In this document: positions 43,291-52,098 of the stretch, one piece after another
Position numbering within the stretch: position 1 is the stretch's first letter
Layout: every line of letters begins with the position of its first letter
Assembly: GCA_049323915.1 (NCBI GenBank)
Contig: JBMOPC010000045.1
Coordinates: 1 to 64,000 of the forward strand
Length of the DNA stretch: 64,000 bases
Source of the DNA: BRHc4a sp049323915
GTDB taxonomy: Bacteria > Bacillota > Desulfotomaculia > Desulfotomaculales > Desulfocucumaceae
Direction of reading: 5' to 3'
Notes under the pieces: generated by a model
What the model saw: only the letters and a program-made list of their open reading frames with translations
What the model was told of the DNA's origin: nothing
Databases searched by the model: none
Made by a program: the position numbers and the translations under genes

Positions 43291-45303
43291 ATGGCGGCTC
43301 CCGGTGAGGTTAAAAAAAGAGTCGAGTATTTGCGCGGGGAGATAGAAAAGCACAACTATAACTATTATGTTCTGGACAGCCCCACCATCTCAGACGTCAG
43401 GTTTGACGAACTGATGAGGGAACTGGCGTCCATGGAGAAACAATATCCGGAACTGGCTCATCCGGACTCCCCCACCGCCCGGGTCGGGGGCGCCCCCAGG
43501 GAAGGTTTTATTGCCGTAAAGCACCTGACGCCCATGATGAGCTTAGGGAACGCCTTTGACGAAAATGAGCTGAGGGACTTCGACAGGAGGGTGAGGCAGG
43601 GTGCCGGCGTTGAGGAAGTACAGTACGTGGCCGAGCTTAAGATTGACGGGCTTGCCGTTTCGCTGCTTTACAGGGACGGCGCCTTGGTGACGGCGGCCAC
43701 AAGGGGTGACGGCGAAAACGGCGAGGATATAACCCCCAACATAAAAACAATAAGGTCGGTTCCCCTGCGGCTGAAGAATACTGTTAAACTCCTGGAGGTG
43801 CGGGGCGAGGCCTATATGTCAAAAGAGGCCTTCGCCGCCTTAAACCAGTCCAGGGAGGACTCCGGGGAGACTCTCTTCGCAAATCCCCGTAATGCCGCGG
43901 CAGGATCACTGAGACAGCTGGACCCGTCGGTGACCGCCTCGAGGCAGCTGAGTATTTTTATGTACGCCGTCGGGGCTGTTGAAGGAACTGATCTGGGGAC
44001 CCATAAGGAGGTATTGGAGTACCTGAAGGAACAGGGTTTCAGGGTAAACCCGCATTACCGGGTTTTGAACGATATAGAGGGAGTGATAGGCTACTGCAGG
44101 GAATGGCAGAACAGCAGGTTCGACCTGCCGTACGCCACCGACGGGGTGGTTGTCAAGGTTAACAGGCTTGACCTGCAAAATATGCTTGGGGCTACAATGA
44201 AAAGCCCCCGCTGGGCCATTGCCTGCAAGTACCCCCCCGAGCAGGCCAGGACCGTAATCAGGGATATAATAATCAGGGTGGGAAGGACCGGGGTCCTGAC
44301 TCCCACTGCCATATTAAAAGCCGTCAGGCTGGCCGGCACCACGGTTACAAAGGCCACCCTGCACAACGAAGACATCATCAGGGATAAAGACATAAGAATA
44401 GGGGATACGGTACTGGTTCAAAAGGCGGGGGACATCATCCCCGAGGTGCTGGAAGTGGTGAAGGAGGAGAGAAATGGTGGGGAATTGCCCTTCACCATGC
44501 CCGCCACCTGCCCTGAATGCGGTTCCGGGGTGGTGAGGCCCGAGGGCGAGGCCGCTGTGAGGTGCATTTACCCCGGATGCCCGGCCAGGTCAAGGGAGGG
44601 CTTGATTCATTTTGTATCCAAGGGCGCCATGGATATAGCCGGACTGGGGCCGGCGGTGATAGGGCAGCTGATGTCCGCAGGGCTTGTAAGGGATGCCGCA
44701 GACCTGTACAGGCTCAAGAAGGAGGATCTGGTCCCCCTGGAGCGGATGGGAGAAAAGTCGGCTCAAAATCTGATTGACGCCATAGAAAAAAGCAGGCAAA
44801 ACCCGCTTCACCGCCTGATATTCGCGCTCGGCATAAGGCATGTGGGTGAAAGGGCCGCCAGGATACTGGCCCGCAGGTTCGGATCAATGGAAAGGATAAA
44901 AACAGCCGGCCCCGAGGAACTGGTCAGCATTCCGGAGATAGGGCCCCGCATAGCCGGCAGCCTGGCCGAATACTTCGCCGGCCCGGAAAATATATGCCTC
45001 TTGGAAAAGCTGGCCGGTCTGGGGCTGAATATGAAATCGGAGGAAACAGTACACCGGGAGTCCCCCGGGGCGCTGGAGGGCAAAACCGTTGTTCTTACCG
45101 GGGGGCTGAAGAGATATACAAGGCAGGAAGCCCGGGAGCTGGTGGAGAGGCTGGGAGGCAGGGTTTCCTCAAGCGTCAGTAAAAAAACCGACCTTGTGGT
45201 TGCCGGTGAGGATCCCGGCAGCAAGTACGAAAAGGCTCTTAAGCTGGGCATACCGATAATCGGCGAGGAGGAACTTATCGCACTGGCAGGGGAAGGCAAC
45301 TAA
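43291..45303 (+). CDS. ligA: NAD-dependent DNA ligase LigA
   Basis: Seals nicks using NAD+. The 670-residue enzyme has the Ia domain (HNYNYYVLDSPTISD), adenylation lysine Lys117 in AELKIDGLAVSL, OB-fold region, a four-cysteine zinc finger (CPECGSG...CIYPGC), helix-hairpin-helix repeats and a C-terminal BRCT domain (LEGKTVVLTGGLKRYTRQEA). Complete and standard. Confidence 0.97.
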   Translation: MAAPGEVKKRVEYLRGEIEKHNYNYYVLDSPTISDVRFDELMRELASMEKQYPELAHPDSPTARVGGAPREGFIAVKHLTPMMSLGNAFDENELRDFDRRVRQGAGVEEVQYVAELKIDGLAVSLLYRDGALVTAATRGDGENGEDITPNIKTIRSVPLRLKNTVKLLEVRGEAYMSKEAFAALNQSREDSGETLFANPRNAAAGSLRQLDPSVTASRQLSIFMYAVGAVEGTDLGTHKEVLEYLKEQGFRVNPHYRVLNDIEGVIGYCREWQNSRFDLPYATDGVVVKVNRLDLQNMLGATMKSPRWAIACKYPPEQARTVIRDIIIRVGRTGVLTPTAILKAVRLAGTTVTKATLHNEDIIRDKDIRIGDTVLVQKAGDIIPEVLEVVKEERNGGELPFTMPATCPECGSGVVRPEGEAAVRCIYPGCPARSREGLIHFVSKGAMDIAGLGPAVIGQLMSAGLVRDAADLYRLKKEDLVPLERMGEKSAQNLIDAIEKSRQNPLHRLIFALGIRHVGERAARILARRFGSMERIKTAGPEELVSIPEIGPRIAGSLAEYFAGPENICLLEKLAGLGLNMKSEETVHRESPGALEGKTVVLTGGLKRYTRQEARELVERLGGRVSSSVSKKTDLVVAGEDPGSKYEKALKLGIPIIGEEELIALAGEGN

Positions 45304-45451
45304 GTTGCACCACCGGTTTATACTTTGCTATAATATAACAGGCCTTGAAAAAAGCTTGCAATGATAAGTATTTATGATAAAAACCCGGGCAAGAAATGGA
45401 AAATCAGAACACATGTAATCCCTTATCAACTGATAATTGTAGGCAACAAAT

Positions 45452-45487
45452 TATTCTGTATTCTGACTACTGACTTCTGAATTCTGT
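45452..45487. repeat. Heptamer-period repeat before gatC
   Basis: Five units in exact 7-nt register: ATTCTGT, ATTCTGA, CTACTGA, CTTCTGA, ATTCTGT. It lies in the 203-nt gap before gatC, where nothing else recognisable is present. Confidence 0.75.
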
Positions 45488-45506
45488 TAATAAAGAAGGT
45501 GTAAAT

Positions 45507-45788
45507 ATGTTAACAATCGCTGAAGTAGAACACGTTGCGCTTTTATCCAGGCTGGAGCTTTCAGAGGAAGAGAAAAAAATGTATGCCGGACAGCTGAGCG
45601 CCATACTGGAATACGCCGGTATGCTGGATGAGCTGGACACTTCCGATGTTCCCCCCACAGTCCATGTTCTCCCGCTTAAAAATGTTTTCAGGGAAGACAG
45701 AGCGGGGGACCACCTGCAGTTGGAAAATACACTGCAAAACGCGCCGGACAGGGAAGACAGCTTTTTTAAAGTTCCCCGTATTGTTTAA
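45507..45788 (+). CDS. gatC: Asp/Glu-tRNA amidotransferase subunit C
   Basis: A 93-residue subunit that links GatA and GatB. It begins LTIAEVEHVALLSRLELSEEE and has the family VPPTVHVLPLKNVFREDR stretch (TVHVLPL), ending in FFKVPRIV. ATG behind AAGAAGG. First gene of gatCAB. Confidence 0.95.
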   Translation: MLTIAEVEHVALLSRLELSEEEKKMYAGQLSAILEYAGMLDELDTSDVPPTVHVLPLKNVFREDRAGDHLQLENTLQNAPDREDSFFKVPRIV

Positions 45789-45809
45789 TAGTTTACTGGA
45801 GGGATGGTT

Positions 45810-47267
45810 TTGGACCTTTTTAAAATGACGGCCCATGACCTGCACCGCAGGCTGGCCGCAAAGGAAATAAGCGCGGAGGAAATATGCAGGGCCGCACTGG
45901 ACAGGATTGAGAGTCTTGAGGGTAAACTGAAGGCATTCGTGACTGTAACCGGTGATCAGGCCCTGAGCCAGGCAAGGGCTGTTGACAGCAAGATAGCTTC
46001 CGGGGAGGAAATACCCCCGCTGGCCGGGATACCTATAGCCATAAAGGACAACATGTGCGTTGAGGGTATAAAAACCACCTGCGCCTCAAAGATACTTTAC
46101 AACTTTATCCCGCCTTACAGCGCCACTGTGGTGAAGAAAGTGCTGGACGCAGGTATGGTGCTGGTGGGCAAGACAAACATGGACGAGTTTGCCATGGGAT
46201 CATCCTGTGAAAACTCCGGCTTTTACCCTACCTCAAACCCGTGGGACACCGGCCGGGTGCCCGGAGGGTCCAGCGGAGGGTCGGCAGTTGCGGTGGCTTC
46301 AGGTGAGGCGGTTCTTTCGCTGGGGTCCGACACCGGAGGGTCCATCAGGCAGCCGGCCTCTCTGTGCGGTGTGGTTGGACTGAAGCCCACCTACGGCGCT
46401 GTGTCCAGGTACGGGCTGGTGGCCTTCGCCTCGTCCCTTGACCAGATCGGCCCTTTCTCCAGGGACGTCGCCGACTGCGCGCTGCTGCTAAACGTTATAA
46501 CCGGCCACGACCCGCTGGATTCAACCTCGGCTCCCGGTTACAAGGTCGATTACACCGGCTTTCTGAACAAGGACATAAATGGACTGAGAATTGGGGTGCC
46601 GAAGGAGTACATGGGCGAGGGCATCGACCCTGGAGTGCGGTCGGTTATAGATGAAGCATTAAAGGCGCTGTCCTCCCTTGGGGCGCATATAGAGGAAACA
46701 ATCCTTCCACACAGCCGGTACGCCATACCTGTATACTACCTGATTGCCACGGCCGAGGCCAGCTCAAACCTCGCCCGCTACGACGGGGTGAGGTACGGCT
46801 ACAGGATTGAGGACCCGGAAGATATAGTGGACATGTTTATGAGGACCCGCAGCCGGGGTTTCGGGACCGAGGTTAAAAGGCGGATAATGCTGGGGACGTA
46901 CGCCCTCTCCGCCGGATATTACGACGCGTATTATCTCAAGGCCCTGAAGGCCCGCACTCTGATCAAGGGGGATTTCGACAGGGCCTTTGAGCGGTATGAC
47001 GTGCTGGTCTGTCCCACCTCCCCCGGCACAGCCTTCCGGAAGGGCGAAAAGCTGGACGACCCCCTGCAGATGTACCTTTCCGATATAACCACAATTTCCG
47101 TCAACCTTGCCGGTATACCGGGGATCTCCATACCGGCCGGGTTTTCGGGAGGCTTGCCGGTGGGCATGCAGATAATGGGAAGGCCTTTTGACGAAGGCAC
47201 TCTTTTAAAGGTGGCCCATGCCTTTGAAAGAAGCACCGGTCACCATGCAATTTTTCCGGATCTGTGA
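45810..47267 (+). CDS. gatA: Asp/Glu-tRNA amidotransferase subunit A
   Basis: The amidase subunit that releases ammonia from glutamine. The catalytic set is visible: lysine in GIPIAIKDN, and the serines in GGSSGGSAVAVASG and SDTGGSIRQPAS. TTG 45810 (DLFKMTAHDL) has GGAGGG 6 nt upstream; the ATG at 45804 directly abuts the SD. Product 485 residues, standard. Confidence 0.96.
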   Translation: MDLFKMTAHDLHRRLAAKEISAEEICRAALDRIESLEGKLKAFVTVTGDQALSQARAVDSKIASGEEIPPLAGIPIAIKDNMCVEGIKTTCASKILYNFIPPYSATVVKKVLDAGMVLVGKTNMDEFAMGSSCENSGFYPTSNPWDTGRVPGGSSGGSAVAVASGEAVLSLGSDTGGSIRQPASLCGVVGLKPTYGAVSRYGLVAFASSLDQIGPFSRDVADCALLLNVITGHDPLDSTSAPGYKVDYTGFLNKDINGLRIGVPKEYMGEGIDPGVRSVIDEALKALSSLGAHIEETILPHSRYAIPVYYLIATAEASSNLARYDGVRYGYRIEDPEDIVDMFMRTRSRGFGTEVKRRIMLGTYALSAGYYDAYYLKALKARTLIKGDFDRAFERYDVLVCPTSPGTAFRKGEKLDDPLQMYLSDITTISVNLAGIPGISIPAGFSGGLPVGMQIMGRPFDEGTLLKVAHAFERSTGHHAIFPDL

Positions 47268-47283
47268 GGGAGGTATGTAACAA

Positions 47284-48723
47284 GTGAGCCAGTATGAAGC
47301 CGTGATAGGTCTGGAGGTTCATGTGGAGCTCAAGACCAATACAAAAATATTCTGCCCGTCCAGCACGGAGTTCGGAGGGGACCCCAACACTCACGTGTGC
47401 CCGGTCTGCCTGGGGCTTCCGGGTGTGCTCCCGGTTATGAACAGGAAGGTGCTTGAATACGCCATAAAGGTTGGACTTTCGCTTAACTGTGAAATTGCAG
47501 GGTTTTCCAAGTTCGACCGTAAAAACTATTACTATCCGGACCTGCCAAAAAACTACCAGATATCGCAGTATGACCTGCCAATAGCCGAACATGGGTGCCT
47601 GGACATAAGCCTGGACGGCAACATAAAAACGATAGGCATAACCAGGGTGCACATGGAGGAGGATGCTGGCAAGCTGGTGCACCAGGGGTCCATATCCACC
47701 ACCCCGTATTCACTGGTGGATTACAACAGGACCGGAGTGCCTCTGATCGAGATAGTGTCCGAACCCGACATGAGGAATCCGGAAGAGGCCAGAGCCTACC
47801 TTGAAAAACTGAAGGCAATCATTCAGTACACAGGGGTGTCCGACTGCAAGATGGAAGAGGGATCCTTGCGGTGCGACGCCAATGTTTCGGTTCGGCCGGC
47901 GGGAAGCGGCAGCCTCGGCACCAAGACCGAGATAAAGAACATGAACTCTTTCAGGGCGTTGCAGAGGGCGCTGCATTACGAGATAGAAAGACAGATCGGG
48001 GTGCTGGAAGAGGGAGGGCGGATAGTCCAGGAAACCCGCACCTGGGATGAGGCCAGGGGGATCACCCTTTCCATGCGCAGTAAGGAGCAGGCCCACGATT
48101 ACAGGTATTTTCCGGATCCCGATCTTGTGCCGATGGTCATAGACCGCAGCTGGGTGGAGGAAATAAGGTCCTCGCTGCCTGAGCTTCCCGACCGGAGAAG
48201 GTCCAGGTATGTGGAGCAATACGGACTTCCGGGGTACGATGCCTCGGTATTGACCTCTTCAAAAGAAATGGCCGATTATTTCGAGAGCTGCCTGTCGGAT
48301 TACCCCAACGCAAAGTCTGTCAGCAACTGGGTGATGGGAGACCTGTCAAGGCTTTTGAACGCAGAAAACATGGAAATAACACAGTGCCGGATAAAACCGG
48401 AACAGCTGGCGGAAATGCTGAAACTGATTGACAAGGGGACCATAAGCGGCAAGATAGCCAAAACTGTTTTCGAGGAAATGTTCAGTACGGGAAAGGACCC
48501 GAAATACATAGTGAAAGAGAAGGGCCTTGTGCAGATCACCGACGAGGGGGCAATAACGGCGGCGGTGGATGAGGTTCTGGCGGCAAATCCCAAGGTGGTT
48601 GAGGATTTCAGGGCCGGCAAGGAAAAGGCGTTGGGATTCCTGGTGGGGCAGGTTATGAAAATAACCAGGGGCAAGGCCAACCCCGAGATGGTGAACAGTA
48701 TGCTGAGAGAGAAGATGAAATAA
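47284..48723 (+). CDS. gatB: Asp/Glu-tRNA amidotransferase subunit B
   Basis: Binds misacylated tRNA and phosphorylates the acyl group. The 479-residue product starts YEAVIGLEVHVELKT, has the zinc-binding CPVCLGLPGVLPVMN, and ends in the YqeY-like tail (ARGKANPEMVNSMLREKMK-type). GTG start behind GGGAGG. Completes gatCAB, indicating an organism making Gln-tRNA and/or Asn-tRNA indirectly. Confidence 0.96.
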   Translation: MSQYEAVIGLEVHVELKTNTKIFCPSSTEFGGDPNTHVCPVCLGLPGVLPVMNRKVLEYAIKVGLSLNCEIAGFSKFDRKNYYYPDLPKNYQISQYDLPIAEHGCLDISLDGNIKTIGITRVHMEEDAGKLVHQGSISTTPYSLVDYNRTGVPLIEIVSEPDMRNPEEARAYLEKLKAIIQYTGVSDCKMEEGSLRCDANVSVRPAGSGSLGTKTEIKNMNSFRALQRALHYEIERQIGVLEEGGRIVQETRTWDEARGITLSMRSKEQAHDYRYFPDPDLVPMVIDRSWVEEIRSSLPELPDRRRSRYVEQYGLPGYDASVLTSSKEMADYFESCLSDYPNAKSVSNWVMGDLSRLLNAENMEITQCRIKPEQLAEMLKLIDKGTISGKIAKTVFEEMFSTGKDPKYIVKEKGLVQITDEGAITAAVDEVLAANPKVVEDFRAGKEKALGFLVGQVMKITRGKANPEMVNSMLREKMK

Positions 48724-48745
48724 GAACTCAGAACTCAGAACTCAG
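48724..48745. repeat. Heptamer-period repeat after gatB
   Basis: GAACTCA three times in exact succession directly behind the gatB stop. A smaller pair, GTATTCA twice, lies at 48847-48860 in the same 287-nt gap. Confidence 0.65.
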
Positions 48746-48791
48746 CATTTACAGTAGGTGGTGCTCCCCCTTGCTTTGTTCAGACATGGCG

Positions 48792-48813
48792 AAGGGGCGC
48801 AGCCCCTTTTGTG
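48792..48813 (+). terminator. Terminator after gatCAB
   Basis: AAGGGGC and GCCCCTT form a perfect stem with a 3-nt loop and a short T-run. Confidence 0.65.
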
Positions 48814-49010
48814 CTAATGACGACTTGCATCGTTTTTTAAGTTCCGGTATTCAGTATTCATGCTGAGTATGTGGAATTATGTTCTTTTCAGTCAATTGGT
48901 TTTTTGATATTATAGTTTCAGGTTTTTCACCGGCTAAGCAACAGCCGTTTATTTATTATCGGCACTGACTATTGGATGATTGAATATAGATACGGAAAGG
49001 ATGAATAATT

Positions 49011-50147
49011 ATGCAAGACAGGAAGATAATCATCGTCGACACCACCCTGAGAGACGGTGAGCAGACCGCCGGCGTGGTTTTTGCCAACCGTGAAAAGGTC
49101 AGGATCGCTAAGTTTTTGGATGAGCTGGGGGTACACCAGATTGAGGCCGGCATTCCCACCATGGGCGGGGATGAAAAGGAGGCCATCAAGGCCATCTGCA
49201 AGGCCGGGCTTAAAGCCAGCATAATGGGCTGGAACCGCCCGGTAATAAGGGATATAGAAAATTCCGTGGAATGCGGTGTTGACGCTGTGGCCATATCCAT
49301 ATCCACATCGGACATACACATCAAGTACAAGCTCCAGCAGTCCCGGGAATGGGTGCTGGACAACATGGTAAAGGCCGTGGAATATGCCAAGAAAGAGGGA
49401 ATGTACATCTCGGCCAACGCCGAGGACGCCTCCCGCAGCGATATGGGCTTTCTGGTGGAGTTTGCCAAGGCTGTGAAAGAGGCCGGCGCCGACCGGCTGC
49501 GCTACTGTGACACGGTGGGGATAATGGACCCCTTCACCACAATGAAGCACATCGAAACAATACTAAGCCAGGTGGACATTGATATTGAAATGCATACCCA
49601 CAACGACTTCGGTATGGCCACCGCCAATGCCCTGGCCGGAGTTGTAGCCGGGGCAAACCACATTGGCGTCACGGTGATAGGCCTGGGCGAAAGGGCAGGT
49701 AACGCCGCAATGGAAGAGGTCGTAATGGCCTTGAAGCACCTCTACGGTATAGACCTGGGGTTCAAGACCGAAATGTTCCGGGAGGTGGCCGAGTACGTTT
49801 CAAGGGCTTCGGGTAGAGAGCTGCCGGCATGGAAGGCCATAGTGGGATCGAATATGTTTGCCCACGAATCGGGCATCCACGCCGACGGAACGCTTAAAAA
49901 CCCGAAGACATACGAGGCCTTCACCCCCGAGGAAGTGGGGCTGGAGAGGCAGATTGTCATAGGAAAACACTCCGGTACGGCGTCTCTTAAGTCCAAGTTT
50001 GCCGAGTACGGCATACATTTGAGCGATCACAAGGCGCAGGAATTGCTTGCCAAGGTCAGGTCCCACTGCGTTTCAATGAAGCGGCCGCTGTTTGACAAGG
50101 AGCTGGTTTACCTTTACGAGGAATACTTTGGCAAGTATATTAAATAG
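49011..50147 (+). CDS. Homocitrate / Re-citrate synthase-like enzyme (DRE-TIM family)
   Basis: A 378-residue aldol-type acyl-CoA synthase. The family motif is VDTTLRDGEQTAGV at residues about 9-22, with the metal HTHNDFG motif at about 195 and GLGERAGNAAMEEVV following. It lacks the C-terminal regulatory domain of long LeuA enzymes. It is close in kind to NifV homocitrate synthase and to the Re-citrate synthase of anaerobes such as Clostridium kluyveri. With no nif genes nearby and with an aconitase-family pair and a dehydrogenase behind it, Re-citrate synthase feeding glutamate synthesis is my preferred reading, not proven. Confidence 0.75.
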   Translation: MQDRKIIIVDTTLRDGEQTAGVVFANREKVRIAKFLDELGVHQIEAGIPTMGGDEKEAIKAICKAGLKASIMGWNRPVIRDIENSVECGVDAVAISISTSDIHIKYKLQQSREWVLDNMVKAVEYAKKEGMYISANAEDASRSDMGFLVEFAKAVKEAGADRLRYCDTVGIMDPFTTMKHIETILSQVDIDIEMHTHNDFGMATANALAGVVAGANHIGVTVIGLGERAGNAAMEEVVMALKHLYGIDLGFKTEMFREVAEYVSRASGRELPAWKAIVGSNMFAHESGIHADGTLKNPKTYEAFTPEEVGLERQIVIGKHSGTASLKSKFAEYGIHLSDHKAQELLAKVRSHCVSMKRPLFDKELVYLYEEYFGKYIK

Positions 50148-50181
50148 CTGGACCAAGTACAAGGGGAGAGAGGGATTATAG

Positions 50182-51438
50182 TTGGGGCAGACCATAATTG
50201 AAAAAATTCTCTCGAATCACAGCGGACAGGAAGCCCACGCCAACGAAATAGTGGTGGCCCGGGTTGATTTTGTAATGGGGCAGGACGGAACTTCACCGCT
50301 GGCCATAAGGGCCTTTGAAGACATGGGTGGCAGTGAGGTGTTCAACCGGGAAAAGGTGGCCTTTGTGATAGACCACAGCTCCCCCAGCCCGAACGAGGGG
50401 GTTTCCAGGCTTCACAAGCTGATGAGAGAATTTGCCGGCAAGAAAGGCTTCAGAATATACGACATAGGGGAAGGGGTGTGTCACCAGCTTATACCGGAAA
50501 GCGGCATGGTGGGCCCCGGCTCACTGGTTATCGGAGCCGATTCACACACCTGCACCTATGGTGCGCTAAACGCTTTTTCCACCGGCGTTGGGTCCACAGA
50601 TCTGGCGGGAGGGCTTATTTCGGGACGCATGTGGTTCAAAGTTCCCGAGAGCGTTAAATTCGTGTGCAACGGCACCTTGCCTCGCGGGGTTTATGCAAAG
50701 GACCTTATTCTTTACCTTATCGGAGATGTGACGGCAGACGGGGCAACCTACCTGTCCGCCGAGTATGCGGGCGGGGCGGTGTCGGCCCTTTCCATGGAGG
50801 GCAGGTTTACCATGGCCAACATGGCCATTGAGATGGGAGCAAAGGCAGGGCTGATGGAGGCCGATGAAAAAACCTTCCGGTGGCTGTCCAGGTATACCGG
50901 CAAGAGCTTTACACCGGTTTTCGCCGATGCTGATGCTGTTTACGCCCGGGTAAAGGAATACGATGTATCCAATTTGCCGCCGCAGGTGGCAAGGCCCCAC
51001 AGGGTGGACAATGTCTGCCCGGTGGACGAGGTGGCCGGCACCCCCGTTCAGCAGGCGGTGATTGGGACATGCACCAACGGAAGGCTGGAGGACCTGCGTA
51101 TTGCGGCCGATATTCTAAGGGGAAGAAAAATACACAGTGAGGTAAGGCTGATTGTGGCGCCGGCATCCAAGACCATTTACCTGGACGCCATGAGAGAGGG
51201 TGTTATACAGGACCTGGTGGAGGCCGGTGCGGCTGTGGTCACCCCGGGGTGCGGGCCATGCGTGGGAACTCACAACGGAGTGCCTTCGGACGGTGAAAAC
51301 GTGATATCCACCGCCAACAGGAATTTCAAAGGCCGCATGGGCAACAGCAACGCATTTATTTATCTGGCCTCTCCGGCCACGGTTGCCGCATCGGCTCTTA
51401 TGGGACGGATAGCCGACCCCAGAGAATTTGTTAAGTAG
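50182..51438 (+). CDS. Aconitase-family dehydratase, large subunit (LeuC/HacA/DmdA type)
   Basis: A 418-residue subunit of the short (archaeal-like) aconitase group. Cluster cysteines are in ADSHTCTYG, IGTCTNGRLEDL and TPGCGPCVG. Such proteins dehydrate isopropylmalate, homocitrate/homoaconitate, dimethylmalate or citrate; sequence alone does not tell. Its place behind a citrate/homocitrate-type synthase and before an isocitrate-type dehydrogenase suggests it isomerises the synthase product. TTG start with GGGGAGAGAGGG. Confidence 0.8.
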   Translation: MGQTIIEKILSNHSGQEAHANEIVVARVDFVMGQDGTSPLAIRAFEDMGGSEVFNREKVAFVIDHSSPSPNEGVSRLHKLMREFAGKKGFRIYDIGEGVCHQLIPESGMVGPGSLVIGADSHTCTYGALNAFSTGVGSTDLAGGLISGRMWFKVPESVKFVCNGTLPRGVYAKDLILYLIGDVTADGATYLSAEYAGGAVSALSMEGRFTMANMAIEMGAKAGLMEADEKTFRWLSRYTGKSFTPVFADADAVYARVKEYDVSNLPPQVARPHRVDNVCPVDEVAGTPVQQAVIGTCTNGRLEDLRIAADILRGRKIHSEVRLIVAPASKTIYLDAMREGVIQDLVEAGAAVVTPGCGPCVGTHNGVPSDGENVISTANRNFKGRMGNSNAFIYLASPATVAASALMGRIADPREFVK

Positions 51439-51447
51439 GTGAATACT

Positions 51448-51948
51448 GTGAAATATCACGGCAAGGCGCATAAATTCGGTGACGACATCAACACCGACTA
51501 TATTATTTCGGGAAAATACAAATTCAAGACACTGGACATGAAAGAGCTTGCCTTCCATGTAATGGAGGACCTGGATCCTGATTTTTACAGCAAGGTTTCG
51601 CAGGGCGACTTTATTGTGGCCGGAAGTAATTTCGGCTGCGGGTCATCCAGGGAGCAGGCCCCTCTGGCCATTAAATACGCCAACATAAGCGCGGTTTTGG
51701 CCAAGTCCTTTGCCAGGATTTTCTACCGCAACTGCATAAATACGGGACTGCCCGTGGTGGAGTGCGACACCGACCTGATAGGCGGCGGAGACGAGATAGA
51801 GGTTGACCTGGCCCGGGGCATAATAAGAAACATAACCACCGGAGCCGAGATACCGGTAAAACCCCTGCCGGGGGTAATGATCAAGATACTGAACGACGGC
51901 GGGCTGGCCCCGCACTTCAGGAAGCACGGCGGATTCAACTTTGATTAG
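51448..51948 (+). CDS. Aconitase-family dehydratase, small subunit (LeuD/HacB/DmdB type)
   Basis: The 166-residue swivel-domain partner of the preceding gene. It has DINTDYIISGKYKFKTLD, and the FGCGSSREQAPLA active-site loop. The substrate-determining loop reads GKYKFKT where homoaconitases have YLRT and isopropylmalate isomerases YLVM-like sequences, so neither rule applies directly. GTG 51448 has AGGTGA 6 nt upstream; GTG 51439 is an alternative directly after the large-subunit stop. Confidence 0.8.
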   Translation: MKYHGKAHKFGDDINTDYIISGKYKFKTLDMKELAFHVMEDLDPDFYSKVSQGDFIVAGSNFGCGSSREQAPLAIKYANISAVLAKSFARIFYRNCINTGLPVVECDTDLIGGGDEIEVDLARGIIRNITTGAEIPVKPLPGVMIKILNDGGLAPHFRKHGGFNFD

Positions 51949-51969
51949 CTTTTAAGACTGTTTAGGTGG

Positions 51970-52045
51970 TCAGAATTCAGTAGTCAGAAGCCAGGAGTCA
52001 GAATAAGACAGCTTTCAATTCTGGATTCTGGATTCTGGATTCCGG
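51970..52045. repeat. Heptamer-period inverted repeat between dehydratase and dehydrogenase genes
   Basis: Five units of the CAGAAGT type are followed, after about 15 nt, by ATTCTGG three times and ATTCCGG. The two halves are complementary in kind and could fold into an imperfect long hairpin. Confidence 0.75.
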
Positions 52046-52098
52046 CCTCAGTAAAATAGTTTCAATATTGAACTTGGCTTAATTATAGGAGGCTGGAG

